Origin: Gigaspora margarita
Lineage: Eukaryota > Glomeromycota > Glomeromycetes > Diversisporales > Gigasporaceae
DNA: 64,000 nucleotides
NCBI GenBank assembly: GCA_009809945.1
Contig: WTPW01001640.1
Span: 48,748-112,747 of the forward strand
Reading direction: 5' to 3'
Shown: positions 34,468-45,929 of the stretch, piece after piece
Layout of the letters: every line of letters begins with the position of its first letter
Position numbering within the stretch: position 1 is the first letter of the stretch
The notes under the pieces: generated by a model
The model's database searches: none
What the model saw: only the letters and a program-made list of their open reading frames with translations
Told to the model about the DNA's origin: nothing
Position numbers and translations under genes: made by a program

Positions 34468-35560
34468 AAATGATTTGGATTTATTTAGGTTTAATAAAGC
34501 ACTTTTATTATTTTGCTATTTTACAAAGATCTTTTGCAGATGAACATTTTTTTGAATTTTTATTCCAATATTTAGGGTTTTGCAATTTGATTTGATCTTC
34601 AAATATTTGAATCAAATATTTGATCAAATTCAAAATTGACTATATTTGATTTGATCAAATTCAAATCTGGCCAAATTTGATTTGATTTTACAAATATTTG
34701 ATTTGATTTGAAAATTACTATTAAAAATTCAAATTCAAATCAAATTCAAATCCAAATATTTGAATCAAATCAAATTTAAATCAGGTTCAATTTGATTTGA
34801 TCAAATTCAAATTGATCCAATATTTGGTTTAATTTGAATTTGAGGAACCCTACCAATATTTTCTTATAAGAATTATATAATATTGTGGTGCTTCTTTATT
34901 AATAGCAGGTCTTAAATTACAATAACATATTAAAAAACAAATTTTCAATGTATATAATATAGTATCTTGCTTGATTTTTAGCAAATTTTCTAAATCTTAA
35001 ACTATATATGTATTTATCGAATTAATACATATATTAAATGCTTCAATCAACTTATTTTCAATAATTTATTACCAATATTATTGCTAGTAGTTGCTGTTTT
35101 AAAAGAATTACAATATTAAATTGCAAATAAAGCATAAATATAGTTATAACTATTCAGAATTACCTGCAAATTTAAATTTTCTACTGGCAAAATTTACTTC
35201 TATAAATCCATCTTGTGATCTCAATCCAACACAAGAATATGGTGCCTTTTAAATTTCAAAATGCAATACCTTGAAATTTATTTTGTAAAATATTAAACAA
35301 TATACAATGTGCATAATATAAAATGCCAAAATTATAAAACTTGGCAATACCTATCTAGGCCTATACCATTTTTGTATAGAATATAGGTTTATTTTTAAAA
35401 TTTAAACAATATCCAATAGTATTACCAGTAGAAAATAATGAATGGTCCATAAGGCTTATACTTTCATACAATACTTTAGTAATAGTTAAAATCTTTCTTT
35501 GTCTTATACTTTATTCCACAGATTTCGTACTCAATTTCTTGTTCTAGAGCATAGGTTGAA
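34468..35560 (-). pseudogene. SPRY and kinase C-lobe remnants
   Basis: The minus strand, read from 35450, shows SPRY-domain words: FSTGNTIGYCLNFKNKPIFY (about 35440-35385) and then VGLRSQDGFIEVNF (about 35235-35195). Further on, a kinase C-lobe end reads NLRPAINKEAPQYYIILI at about 34925-34870. This continues, across the MITE at 34573-34852, as NKNSKKCSSAKDLCKI (about 34570-34520). It matches the RPE…P-x-CY…W…P-x-RPSA pattern of TKL kinases. With the Sel1 pieces at 30.1-31.2 kb this looks like the corpse of one or two host signalling genes. Stops and frame changes are common; function is lost. Confidence 0.5.
34573..34852. mobile_element. ATTTGA-rich hAT MITE, copy 3
   Basis: Ends TAGGGTTTTGCAATTTG and inverse TAGGGTTCCTCAAATTC have the exact 8-bp duplication CCAATATT (34565-34572, 34853-34860). 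It splits the kinase remnant. Confidence 0.92.
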
Positions 35561-37131
35561 ATTAAACCTATTGTTTAACATAAATATATGTTTGAGAATA
35601 TAAATCATTAGTTGTTATATTAAATCTATATTAAAATAAAAATTAAATTAATTTATAATATACATTATATATGATTTTATAAAGGCCATTTTTACTTAAC
35701 TAAATTTTAAAAAAAAACAAATTGGTTATAAGGATGAGAAATCGGTTTGGCACATCCAAACATATAAAATTTTGTTTTGTAAGTAGTTTGAAATAAAAAA
35801 AAAAGATTAGCTAATAATATATAATTTAGGGTTTTAAAAAAAGGCCAAATTTCAAAAATCAGAATATATAAAAAGATAAGTACTTATATATAAAAAATAT
35901 TAATTTCAACTTTTACTAATATATATATTTTGAATAAAAAAAGAATAATTAAATTTATTTTCTATTATATATACACCAAATTGACTAAAGTTAATTATTT
36001 TATAATTATTATATTTAACTATTACTAATTATAAATTTCTTTTAACTTATTCTAAATTATTTATTTTTTTATGTGCAATAACTAATATTATATATACATT
36101 ATTAATTAAATTAATTACTCTCTATTCTACTTCCATATTACCAGCTAATTAAGTCTATAGAGTTCAATTGGTATGCCAACTAAACTACAAAATTACAATA
36201 CTAAGCATATACACAAGAAACAAAATTTTTGTCAAAAGTTGTTCTATATATAACATATTATAATACTATTTTTTTGCTATTAAACAGTTTCTACTATAGC
36301 AAAATAAAAGTTATATATTTTATATAAACTGTGCAAATTTTGTTTATTGCAAATATATATATTATTGATTATGAAGATATTTATTAAACTAGGTATATAT
36401 ATATATGTTCAATTAGCTCTAGCCCTTATGTCCAATTGGACATATGGCTATTGATCAATTGGACATGTGGACAACAACTAAGGTTAATTAGCCACTTGTC
36501 AATTAGCCATATGTCCAATTGGACATGAAGGCTAGGGCTAATGATTTTTTATTGGACTTAAGACTAGTAGCAACACTGCTGGTTATAGTTAGAAATATTC
36601 TATAGTATATTATTATTATATATTATTTGTATTTATAGTATCTATTTTTAATTTTTTTTTAAAACAATTTCTATTTGAAATCATAAAATCAATCAATCAA
36701 GTTTTTTTTTTTATTTTTTATTATTGTACTTATTAATCAAATTAATGGACATAATAAATTAACCCTTCTTACAATTATATAATAAACAACGCTCCCCTGG
36801 CATATTTAGATCGGCATGTTGTATTTACTAAAAGCATTTCAAATAACTATAACTTATTAATCCTTAAAACTTTATTGGGTATTCTATAGTAGGTGTAACT
36901 TCAAGGAACAAAATTTCTTCAAAGTTTCATCGACGTTTATTATAACGATTTATTACTTTGCTATTTGCAATAAATATACAAAAGAAAAAAAAAACTTTTT
37001 GTAATGGTCAAAAGCTTATGCATGAATTATTATCATTATAGAAATGGATTAGCCTAAGGTGAAAATTAGCTTTAGATAATTTTTTTTATTTTTTCATTAT
37101 TGGCCAAGATCACTATAAACGAAACATCAAT
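35561..37131. other. AT-rich intergenic left of RPA2
   Basis: No gene is seen. It holds the small palindromic element at 36413-36541. The final ~350 bases before the RPA2 stop codon are less repetitive and probably include its 3' UTR. Confidence 0.5.
36413..36541. mobile_element. Small TIR element with TCCAATTGGACA hairpins
   Basis: Inverted ends TTAGCTCTAGCCCTTATGTC and TTAGCCCTAGCCTTCATGTC enclose two TGTCCAATTGGACATATGGC motifs. Motif content resembles the MITE at 2935-3057. The target duplication is not clear. Confidence 0.65.
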
Positions 37132-38470
37132 TTAAACACCACAGACAGCGACATAATTATCATCTTGAGTGTTGTAGAGTATGCCTTCAGCTATCATAGT
37201 CTCAATCGCATCCCTATTTAGAAGACAATAAGAGAAAAACAATCACCAGAATAATAAAACAGGAAAAAAGGGTAAAGCTACTTACTTGATCTTACTGTCA
37301 GACCCGTACTGAAACCCAAGAGCACCACAGATGATCGCAATTTGAAGACCCATCTGTGGATGGCCGTTCTTGACAACATAGTCACGTATCTCTGTGTGTA
37401 AAGGGTCTGATAAAGCATGAGAATTACCAACATAATTGTTGCTGTAATTGTTACTATAATTGTTGCTATAATTGTTGGTATTAATTGGTGAACTTTGTTG
37501 CTAAAAATCGAATGAGAAATTAGCGTGTAAAAAAATCATTTGAATGAAAAAAAAAAAGAGAAAATAACATACAAAAGCGGTGCCGCTATCAGAACGAATT
37601 AAGGATAGATGTTCATAAACAACTTCACATAGATGACAGCTAATTTCATTGTAATCTTCGATTACCCGAAGACCGTATGGTATGCAATTTAAAAAATTTT
37701 TTCCTTTGAAATTTTTTAGATTACCATACGCACAAACATAAGAGTCGATGCTAAACGTAATAAAATAAGAATAATTTTAGAGAATCAAGTATAGTTTTTT
37801 AAAAGTAAAAAAAAAAAAAAAATAGCTTAAATTTATCACCTGATTTTATAAGCAGCCGAAATTTCTTTTTTTTCTTCAGATTCAAACCAAATTTTTGCGT
37901 CAATAAAACCGGTACCATCATCTATTTTAAATTCAATGACATTTGAACTCGCAACATTCATGTCTCTAACTGAGCCAAGAATGCTTACCTTTGTAATGAT
38001 AAAAAAAATAAAAAATAAAAAAAAATGAAACTTTGATTAAGTTTTTAAATATCGATGATTTTATAAAACACATACGATATCAATTTTATGACCATCGATC
38101 AGATATTCTGAATCGGAATGTTGAGTAGCAGCATTGAGAAGTTGCTTAATGGTTACGTGGCGAACGCTTCTTTTTCGTTCAACGGCAGGCTATAAATAAA
38201 AAGCAATGATATTTAAACACAGTTGTGTGGTATATGGGTGACGTGTCATTAAACAAATTGAACCTTTTGATCCTGTGAACCACTAGCATAATCAGTCTGA
38301 CCTATAAAACCACCAGTATTATCACCGTCAGTATAAGACCCATTAGATCCATTGAATGAGGGCGTGTAACTGTAAGTATAATCTGGAAGACAAACGAATT
38401 AGACGCGTCAAGAGTATATCTTGTATAGTGAAAAAGAACTTTGTACACGAAAACGATTTTTACCCGACAT
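37132..38470 (-). CDS. RPA2: Replication protein A 32 kDa subunit (RPA2)
   Basis: The middle subunit of the RPA heterotrimer, which binds single-stranded DNA in replication, repair and checkpoint signalling in the nucleus. Seven exons: 38464-38470, 38264-38382, 38076-38189, 37840-37988, 37573-37750, 37286-37500 and 37132-37213. All junctions are GT-AG and keep frame, giving 287 aa (human 270). Residues 1-42 are the Ser/Gly/Tyr/Gln-rich N-terminus, matching the phosphorylation region of the family. The OB fold spans about 50-175, with KIDDGTGFIDAKIW and YVCAYGNLKNFKGKNF. A linker has four NNY(S/V) repeats (198-213). A winged-helix protein-binding domain runs from ~218 to the end. The start gives the family-typical N-terminus and leaves exon 1 only 7 nt. 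A TATA box lies 67-74 nt upstream of the ATG. It appears intact. Confidence 0.95.
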
Positions 38471-38536
38471 ATTTTTAAGATAAAATTACGCGATTTTCCT
38501 TAACAACTTTGAAGCACTCAAAAGCCCCGATGTCTA

Positions 38537-38544
38537 CTTATATA
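38537..38544 (-). promoter_or_regulatory. Probable TATA box of RPA2
   Basis: TATATAAG on the minus strand, 67 bases before the RPA2 start codon. The spacing allows a short 5' leader. It sits in the 406-bp interval between the two genes, which otherwise shows no ORF. Confidence 0.5.
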
Positions 38545-38876
38545 ACCAGATTAGGTATGATTTTCTGCGGTGATAAAATGCTAATTCCGCAAGATAAATT
38601 CAGAATTACATTTAAGTCAGCTGGAATTACGATCTCAAATCACAGCCAAAAATTTAAAAATTAATGTTGGCCAGAATTACAATGATTGCCAAATTTAAAA
38701 ATGATCAACGTTCTATTCTATTCCGTGATTTTATATATATTAAGTGATTAATGTTAATGTAGCACAAAAATTAGATAAGTTTATTTCAATTTAAATTTTT
38801 TTAAATGCGTCCTTTATTAAATTTTGAAAATTTTAAAAATACAAATTTCAAAAAAAAATTATATAGAAAAACTAAA

Positions 38877-40305
38877 TTACTTATTCCTAGTAACATATAA
38901 ATCTTCTAAGTGTCCATTCTCCATATTAAAAATCCATCCATGAACTGCCAATCTTCGCTTTTCATCCTTCCATGCTTCTTTAACAATAATATTTTCCGAA
39001 ATTTTATTTACCTGATTAATTACATTAACACTAACTAATTTTTTATGAATGAAATCTATTTCACTTTTGCTCATTTTTGATTCAGTAAATTGATCAGGAA
39101 AAAGTTCAGGGTATGAATCTTTAATTTTACGTATATCAGATAACCAAATTTTTAGATTTTCACGAAGAGCAAGATCATTATAAGCATTTTGGATACCTCC
39201 ACATTTAGTATGACCTATTATTATAATGAATATTATTGACTCAAAGATTTTCACATAATAATAATATTTATGAATGATAAATAAGACTTACCACAGACTA
39301 TAATATGTTCAACTTTTAAATTATAGACTGCAAATTCTAATTCAGACAAACAATTAGTGTCATCTTCTTTAAATTGATTCGCAATATTTCTGTGTACAAA
39401 TATTTCCCCAAAACCCAATTTGGTGATAATTTCCGCCGGTACACGAGAATCTGAACATCCTGATAGTAGTACACATAAATTGATGTATAATTGTGTTAAG
39501 TTAGATGACAAAGCATAATCACAAAGTAAGATATTTAAAGTACGCCAATTCACAAATATTTGACCCTAATTATAGGGGCTCATTTTCATTAGTGTGATAT
39601 TTTCGAATTGTACATCAATTTTAAAAAGAATAGGTTCTAATTTTAGATCTAATAAACATGTACGCATGTACGCACGTACGTCACGATTTTGTCACATAAA
39701 ATTGATCGACATGCGTAACAAGAATTGCATCTTTTCTCATGAATAATCATAAATTGAGTCTAAAGTAAATGATAATATAATGTTACTTACCAATCCAAAA
39801 TAATTTTGGTTCTTGTCCTTTAGCTAAGGTTTCAAAGAACTTTGCGTCTTGTAGTCGCACTGCATTTGCCCATTGTCTATTGTTATTAAACACATCTAAA
39901 AGACCATTTTCTAGATTTTTAATCGATCTGGTAATATCTGGAAGGTAAGCATTTACAGTAGGTTTAGGTTGATATTGTGGTTGACTGTATGTTATGATTG
40001 GAGAATGTCGAGGTATAATGCCTTCGATCTTTTGACTTTGAGAATTTTTATGTTGTAACCTTGGCAATAAAATTTCTGTAGAATTCGGTGAGGTCAATTT
40101 TTTTGATACTCCATCAGTTTGTCCGATATTTTTTAATGATTGGAAACTTTTAAACCAATCTGTAATATGTGCCTTAACGTTTCCTTTTAAAAGTATTCTA
40201 ACTTTGAATAATATATAGTGGTCAAAGAATATTAATTTTTACGATCGAATTCAACAGTTAAAAAAAAAATATATATATATAAAGGCAGATAAATTACATA
40301 CCCAT
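38877..40305 (-). CDS. Beta-class carbonic anhydrase
   Basis: Zinc enzyme interconverting CO2 and bicarbonate. Four exons: 40302-40305 (only ATGG), 39791-40201, 39292-39459 and 38877-39214. All junctions are GT-AG and in frame, giving 306 aa. The family core starts near residue 107 ([10 protein letters not shown]). Zinc ligands are Cys140 of GCSDSRVP, His196 and Cys199 of GHTKCGG, and the Asp142-Arg144 dyad is present. [10 protein letters not shown] lies between. The ~105-residue N-terminal extension (basic/amphipathic start [20 protein letters not shown], then Gln/Pro/Ser-rich) exceeds a typical fungal beta-CA of ~220 aa. It may be a mitochondrial presequence plus linker; this is inference. 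No in-frame Met exists in exon 2 before the core, so the tiny first exon is needed. TATAAAAAA lies 56-64 nt upstream of the ATG. Confidence 0.93.
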
Positions 40306-42002
40306 TTGTTTGAAATGATAAAAAAAAAAAATTAATACGTATATATCTGTATATATATATTTTTTTATAAACACGACAAACCGCGGTATAACATAATTAC
40401 GTCAGATCTATCAATGTAAATAAATAAAATTAGATCTATTGTCAATTAACGTTAGTTAATCTAATCAATTTGTGCTCTTGTCCAACTTAATATGGTGCAA
40501 GATCATCTCAATATAGATAAATTTCCTTATAATAAACTCTATAAAATTGCCAAAAATTGTCGCTAGAATTTTGAGAACTTCTGCGCTGAATGGAAGATTT
40601 TAAATTTACAGAACCAATGCTAAGATTTCTTGCCAATTACATCATTAATTTACCGATCCGGAGGTTATAGAATAATCCGGAGTATATAGAATAATTCGGA
40701 GTTTACAGAATGTGTGTAATTGTTCGCATCTATCTTATCTATTATGCGTGATATTGATAGATCAACCAGTCATGCAAATGCCGAAAATATAAATAGTGTT
40801 ACATAGTGTCGAACAATATTTAAATTCAAAGTTTTTTTGGTTGGTTATTTCTAATTAAAATGTTACACGACACGAAGAAATCAAATAACAGATAACAAAG
40901 TCTTCTAAAATTATCAATTGTTTTTTTTAGGTGCGTAACTTTTATAAATAAATATTTGGATCAACTTTTGTTAGAAACGATCTCGCTATGCAAGTACAGA
41001 ACGTATGTACGCATACCGGTATATCTTTGCAAGCTGTAAAGGATTAAAAATTTAGATCAGTTAGTATCGGTATCGAGTATTGGTGTTGACCTCGAAAAAA
41101 CTTTTTAGAATGTACTACCTTAGAAACATAAATTTTCATGAAACTTTAAGTCCGGCCAATGAATGTACTTCAGCCTAAAAGAACAAGATTAAATACCAAA
41201 ATAAATTTATAATATGAACGCAAATATAAACACTACTGTATGACATATATGCATATCGCATATTCCACCCACTCAGAATTACGTCAACTTTCTTTATAAC
41301 AAAATGGATATTTTGGAAAAAAGTTTTCCAAGTCGAAAGTTAACATTTACCATATTGAACTGATCTAAAATACGCTTGTTATAAAGACGTTCATTTTCAC
41401 AGAATTGGCGTAAATATGCGCACGTATGATGTCGAAAAACATCTAGCCCATATGTTCGTATATTCCTGTACGTACGTACAGTACNTACACTGACAATTTC
41501 ACTGACAATGTTCACTAGAATTTCGATTATATTTTACTGTTAAGGTAATATTAGCTATATATTGTTTTAAACCTAATTTCTAAATCCTATTCTTTTATTT
41601 TAATTTTAGTTTTTAATCCAAATTTATTTCAGTTTATTCTTTATATCCTATCTCTTGTGTTTTATTTTTTTATTTTGTATTTGAGTTTTTGTGATATTTT
41701 TATATTATTTGAATTCCCAATCTTTTTTACTGTAGTTTAGTTGCAACTATTTTTATTTTTTGTTTTTTTTCTTCTCTTTTTCTTTTAGATGTTTTTTTTT
41801 TATATATATATATATATTTTTTATATTATTATCTATATTTTATCTATATATTTATTACCTTTTTTATACTGTATACTGTATCTTATTATAAATAATTCTT
41901 ATTTACAACCTATTTTTTATAATGACAAACCAAATAATCTTATAAACAAAATTATAGAAGATATCAGACATAGGACATGTCTGCTTGAAATAGATCCAAA
42001 TG
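40306..42002. other. Intergenic right of carbonic anhydrase
   Basis: Less repetitive and less AT-rich up to ~41520, with tandem CGTACGTAC words (41465-41480; also 39660-39680) and one ambiguous base near 41485. I see no convincing gene. From 41.6 kb it becomes T-rich and low in complexity. Confidence 0.5.
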
Positions 42003-42526
42003 TTGTCTATAATAAAAATTATAATAAAAACATATGAATTTACTATAAACTTTAAGCTGAAGATTCTTTTTAGCTTAACTAATTAGTTTAAAATTAAATT
42101 TAACAGTTATATAGAACAAGAAAAGTAGAAAAAATTGAGCTTAAAAACCAAATTGAAATTTTGTTAATTTTGCACAATTTCAAAATGTAACTCTATCAAA
42201 AACAAATATTTATAAATTTTAAAACTATAAAATTATGTTCTGAACAACTTTACTTAGTAGCAAAATATAGGTTATCTTGACAAAAAAATATACTAAAGTT
42301 AAAAATTTTTGGTTTGTAATATAAACCCCCCTTTTTTGTTAACATAACCTGTTTTGGGCTTTTAAATAAACTTGTAATTTTACTTGCATTGAGGTCAAAA
42401 TGTATTTTTTGAACTTTTTACTAAGTAAAAAATAAGGTTAAAATTAGAAAAAAATTTTTTAATTGATAATCTACCACAAATCGATAGTGTGATCATAGTA
42501 TAATATGATGCAGATCTTTACTATTT

Positions 42527-43432
42527 GGGGTGGGTCAATAGAAAAGGAACAAATTATTTTTAGTAAAATTTTTTTAATTTTTAAATTAAAATATCTTGAC
42601 AACTATTTAATCAAATTTGCCAAAAATTTTTTTTATTTTAATCTTAAAATTATATCCCTTAGATTGTAGTAGAACACAGGCAAATTTGCCTGCTTTTTTG
42701 CACTTTTTTTGCTCTGATTTACTTTTTTTAAATATCAAGATAATTAAATAAAACTTTGTACAATTATATTTGAAAATAAGGATTATTTTTTTGCAAAATT
42801 AGTTTTTATATTGTAAGAAAAAAATTTTAAGTTATATATAAACTAAAAATAGATATCTTTAAGAAAAAAAATTTTTAAAAAATTTTATCACAATTTCTCT
42901 GTAATTTTATTTAGTTTTAGTTTTAAAGCTATGGTTCTTAAAACAATATTGTAGTTTATATAAAGGATGATAACTTTTATTATTGCAACTTAATGATTTA
43001 TTTGTAAAAATCAAGACTTGTATTAGAAGTAAAAGTTTTTTTATAGACGGGAACATATAAAATTTAAGAAAATCTAAAGAAAAATTTTAATAGTAAAAAT
43101 GCTAATACAAGAACTTTAAACTTTGATTATACTAAAGTTTTCTAATAATTTTAAAAAAATTTTTATAACAAAGTTACTAAAACAAAACACAAAGAATATT
43201 TTTTACTTCGAAAAGGTATAGCTAAAATCAATATTTAAAATTTTATTAAAATTTTATTAAAATTTTTAAAATACACAGGCAAATTTGCCTGTATTACAAT
43301 CTAAGAGATAGAATTAAAATAAAAAAAAATTATTAAATATATTAAGATAGTTGTTAAGATATTTAAGCTTAAAGTCAAGAAAACTTTTACTTAGAAAAAA
43401 TTTGTCCCTTTTCTATTGACTCACCCCTATTT
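42527..43432. mobile_element. Nested foldback with GGGTGGGTCAATAG ends
   Basis: Left GGGTGGGTCAATAGAAAAGG and inverse right GGGTGAGTCAATAGAAAAGG, with TATTTG on both flanks as a possible short duplication. Inside, 42655-43310 is a further inverted pair beginning TAGATTGTAGTAGAACACAG and containing AGGCAAATTTGCCTG at each end. Confidence 0.7.
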
Positions 43433-43725
43433 GTTGATATATAAATCCTAAAATATAGAAATGAAGCTGTTCACCCAAGGAAAGCCTTTTTTTTTACTAA
43501 GTTAATGAGTCAAGACTATTATGTGAAAATTGTAGAGCTTATCGAGACGAGTCTAACAGTAGTTAAATCATCAAAATCAGCTTAGTAGTTGTTAAAATAC
43601 ATTTGAAAAACAATTAACTAACTATATGTAAACAATAGGTTTGTTTATATAAAATTTTACATAGTTGACCAAACATTTTTTGAATATATTTTACCCTCTA
43701 CTAGGTCGATTTTGATGATTTAACT

Positions 43726-43906
43726 AGAACCCCAAAATATATATAAATAGGTCAGAATAATTATAAAATTACTAAAAATAAAAGAATCTGCAAAAAACCC
43801 CTCAAAAATAAGCATAAAAATTACTAAAAATAAAAAAATCTGTATAAAAATCTTCAAAAATAAGCAAACTAATATCTAATCTATCTATGTATATTTCGAG
43901 AGTCCT
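43726..43906. mobile_element. hAT MITE, AGGACCCCG family, copy 3 (181 bp)
   Basis: Ends AGAACCCCAAAATATATATA and inverse AGGACTCTCGAAATATACAT have the exact 8-bp duplication ATTTAACT (43718-43725, 43907-43914). The surrounding 43.45-43.93 kb is itself an inverted pair around TGTAGAGCTT and GAGACGAGTC. Confidence 0.9.
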
Positions 43907-44230
43907 ATTTAACTACTATTAGACTCATCTTGGAAGCTCTACAATTTTCACTTAGTAGCCTTGACATATTTACTTAGTAAGAAAAAAAGATTTTCTTTTG
44001 GTAAACACTAAATTATAGAATTTATATAGTAATATCCTGGCTTACTATTTGTTGTTCATGCCTACCTTCATTATAATTTCTCACGAGATCATATCATAAT
44101 CAAGAATCTTCCATAGAAAGATTCCTGGTCACAAATAATCATATAAAAATTATAATAAAAGTAGATATAAACAATATAAGTCAGGGTATTATTCGTGAAT
44201 TTTTTATGAGCTTAAAAATTAATAATACTA

Positions 44231-44364
44231 CCATAAACTGCCGTATAAACAGCCCCTCCACATATCAGACCCCTCTCATTTTTACTAATAATTTTCTTTT
44301 TTTTACTAATTAATTTTTTTGGTGGAATGTACCAGACCCGGGCTGTTTATACGGCAGTTTATGG
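44231..44364. mobile_element. Tc1/mariner-like MITE, 134 bp
   Basis: Perfect 25-bp inverted ends starting CCATAAACTGCCGTATAAAC are flanked by TA on each side (44229-44230, 44365-44366). Confidence 0.88.
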
Positions 44365-44799
44365 TAATTTGCATCACATTACATTATGACAATTTGTAGC
44401 AGATTATCAATTAAAAGAAAAAAAAGTTTTTTCTAATTTTAACCTTATTTTTTATTTAGTAAAAAGTTTGAAAAATATATTTAATTTTAATACAAGTAAA
44501 ATTACATGCTAAACAAGTTTACTTAAAAGCCCAAAACAGATTACCTTGTTAACAAAAGTGTTTTTTATTACTAACCAAAAAATTTTAACTTTAGTATATA
44601 GCTAACCTATTTTTTTATCAAGATAACCTATATTTTGCTACTAAGTAAAGTTGTTCAAAGTATAATTTTATATATATTTGCAGTTTTAAAAGTTTAAATA
44701 TTTGTTTTTAACAAAGTTACATTTTGAAATCGTGCAAAATTAACAAAATTTTGACTTGGTTTTTAAGCTCAATTTTTTCTTTTTTCTTGTTTTATATAA

Positions 44800-44964
44800 G
44801 GGCACTAACATTTATTATTTAATATCCATTTACTATAGAGGCCTACCCCTCACCCCCAAATAATATATTTAACTAAATTTGATTGGCTATAATTTTTTAT
44901 ATGAAGTAAGGTTTTGCTTAACCCTCCTACTCTTTAAAATATTACCTAATAAATGTTAGTGCCC
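44800..44964. mobile_element. PIF/Harbinger-like MITE, 165 bp
   Basis: Ends GGGCACTAACATTTATTA and inverse of GTTAGTGCCC are flanked by TAA (44797-44799, 44965-44967). The opposite arm of the host foldback (near 42105) shows the unoccupied TATATAGAACAAG junction, confirming the boundaries. Confidence 0.88.
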
Positions 44965-45212
44965 TAATTGTTAAATTTAATTTTAAGTTAATAAGTTAAA
45001 TTTAAAAAAATCATCTAACCAATATTTATAGTAAATTTATATATTTTTATTATAATTTTATTATTGTTTAGAGCAAAGCGTAGGACTCATACTTCTATGC
45101 TTGATGATAACCAAAACTACATTTTTGATATGTTTATATCAAAATTATCAAAAATGTAGTTGTAGCATTTTTTGTCTGTCCCGCTATGTATCTATATTTG
45201 CACATTTAGTGC

Positions 45213-45644
45213 TAGGGTTCCGCAATTTGATTTGATTTTCAAATATTTGAATCAAATATTTGATCAAATTCAAATTCAAATTTGACTATATTTGATTTGA
45301 TCAAATTCAAATTTGGCCAAATTTGATTTGATTTGGCAAATATTGGATTTGATTTGAAAATTACAATTAAAAATTCAAATTCAAATCAAATTCAAATCCA
45401 AATATTTGAATCAAATCCAATTCAAATCAGGGTTAATTTGATTTGATCAAATTCAAATTTGGCCAAATTTGATTTGATTTGGCAAATATTGGATTTGATT
45501 TGAAAATTACAATTAAAAATTCAAATTCAAATCAAATTCAAATCCAAATATTTGAATCAAATCCAATTCAAATCAGGGTTAATTTGATTTGATCAAATTC
45601 AAATTGACCCAATATTTGATTTGATTTGAATTTGAGGAACCCTA
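45213..45644. mobile_element. ATTTGA-rich hAT MITE, copy 4, with internal duplication
   Basis: Ends TAGGGTTCCGCAATTTG and inverse TAGGGTTCCTCAAATTC have the exact 8-bp duplication TTTAGTGC (45205-45212, 45645-45652). It is longer than its relatives because a 146-bp block (45301-45446) is repeated, apparently without change, at 45447-45592. Confidence 0.92.
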
Positions 45645-45929
45645 TTTAGTGCAACAACAACACAGATTTTATGCGCCTATGTTATAGGCTGATTCAAATT
45701 AATTACCTGGGTAACTAATTTATATGTATTGTAGTGTTCTTGTATAAAGCTCCGCAATTGCTTTTTTGGCTTCAATTTAAAGAGTTTAATTAGAAGATCT
45801 TAGATAAAGGATGACAGGCATTTAATAGTAAAATTTTGATTTTTCATTGCATGTAGCAAAAATATTAAAATATACAGTGCAACTATTAAAAGTGAATAAA
45901 TGGCCTCAACAATTATTTAGATTATGTAC

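Larger units (their letters stand above)
42003..45073. mobile_element. Giant foldback element, 3.1 kb
   Basis: The left arm (about 42003-42530) is inverted in the right arm (about 44370-45073). Both contain AAATTGAGCTTAAAAAC-type sequence, GAACAACTTTACTTAGTAGC, GGTTATCTTGACAAAAAAAT and TGATAATCTACCACAAAT. Arms of ~0.5 kb are therefore paired. Between and within them sit the elements at 42527-43432, 43726-43906, 44231-44364 and 44800-44964. The empty site for the last is visible in the opposite arm. No transposase. A one-arm relative is at 16.9-17.4 kb. Confidence 0.75.

Noticed and set aside
39660-39680. ACGCATGTACGCACGTACGT as a regulatory array
   Set aside because: Short, lies within an intron of the carbonic anhydrase, and matches only simple alternating composition.
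41294-41515. Small minus-strand ORF with CGTACGTAC words
   Set aside because: Contains an ambiguous base, no recognisable pattern and no splice context; probably intergenic.
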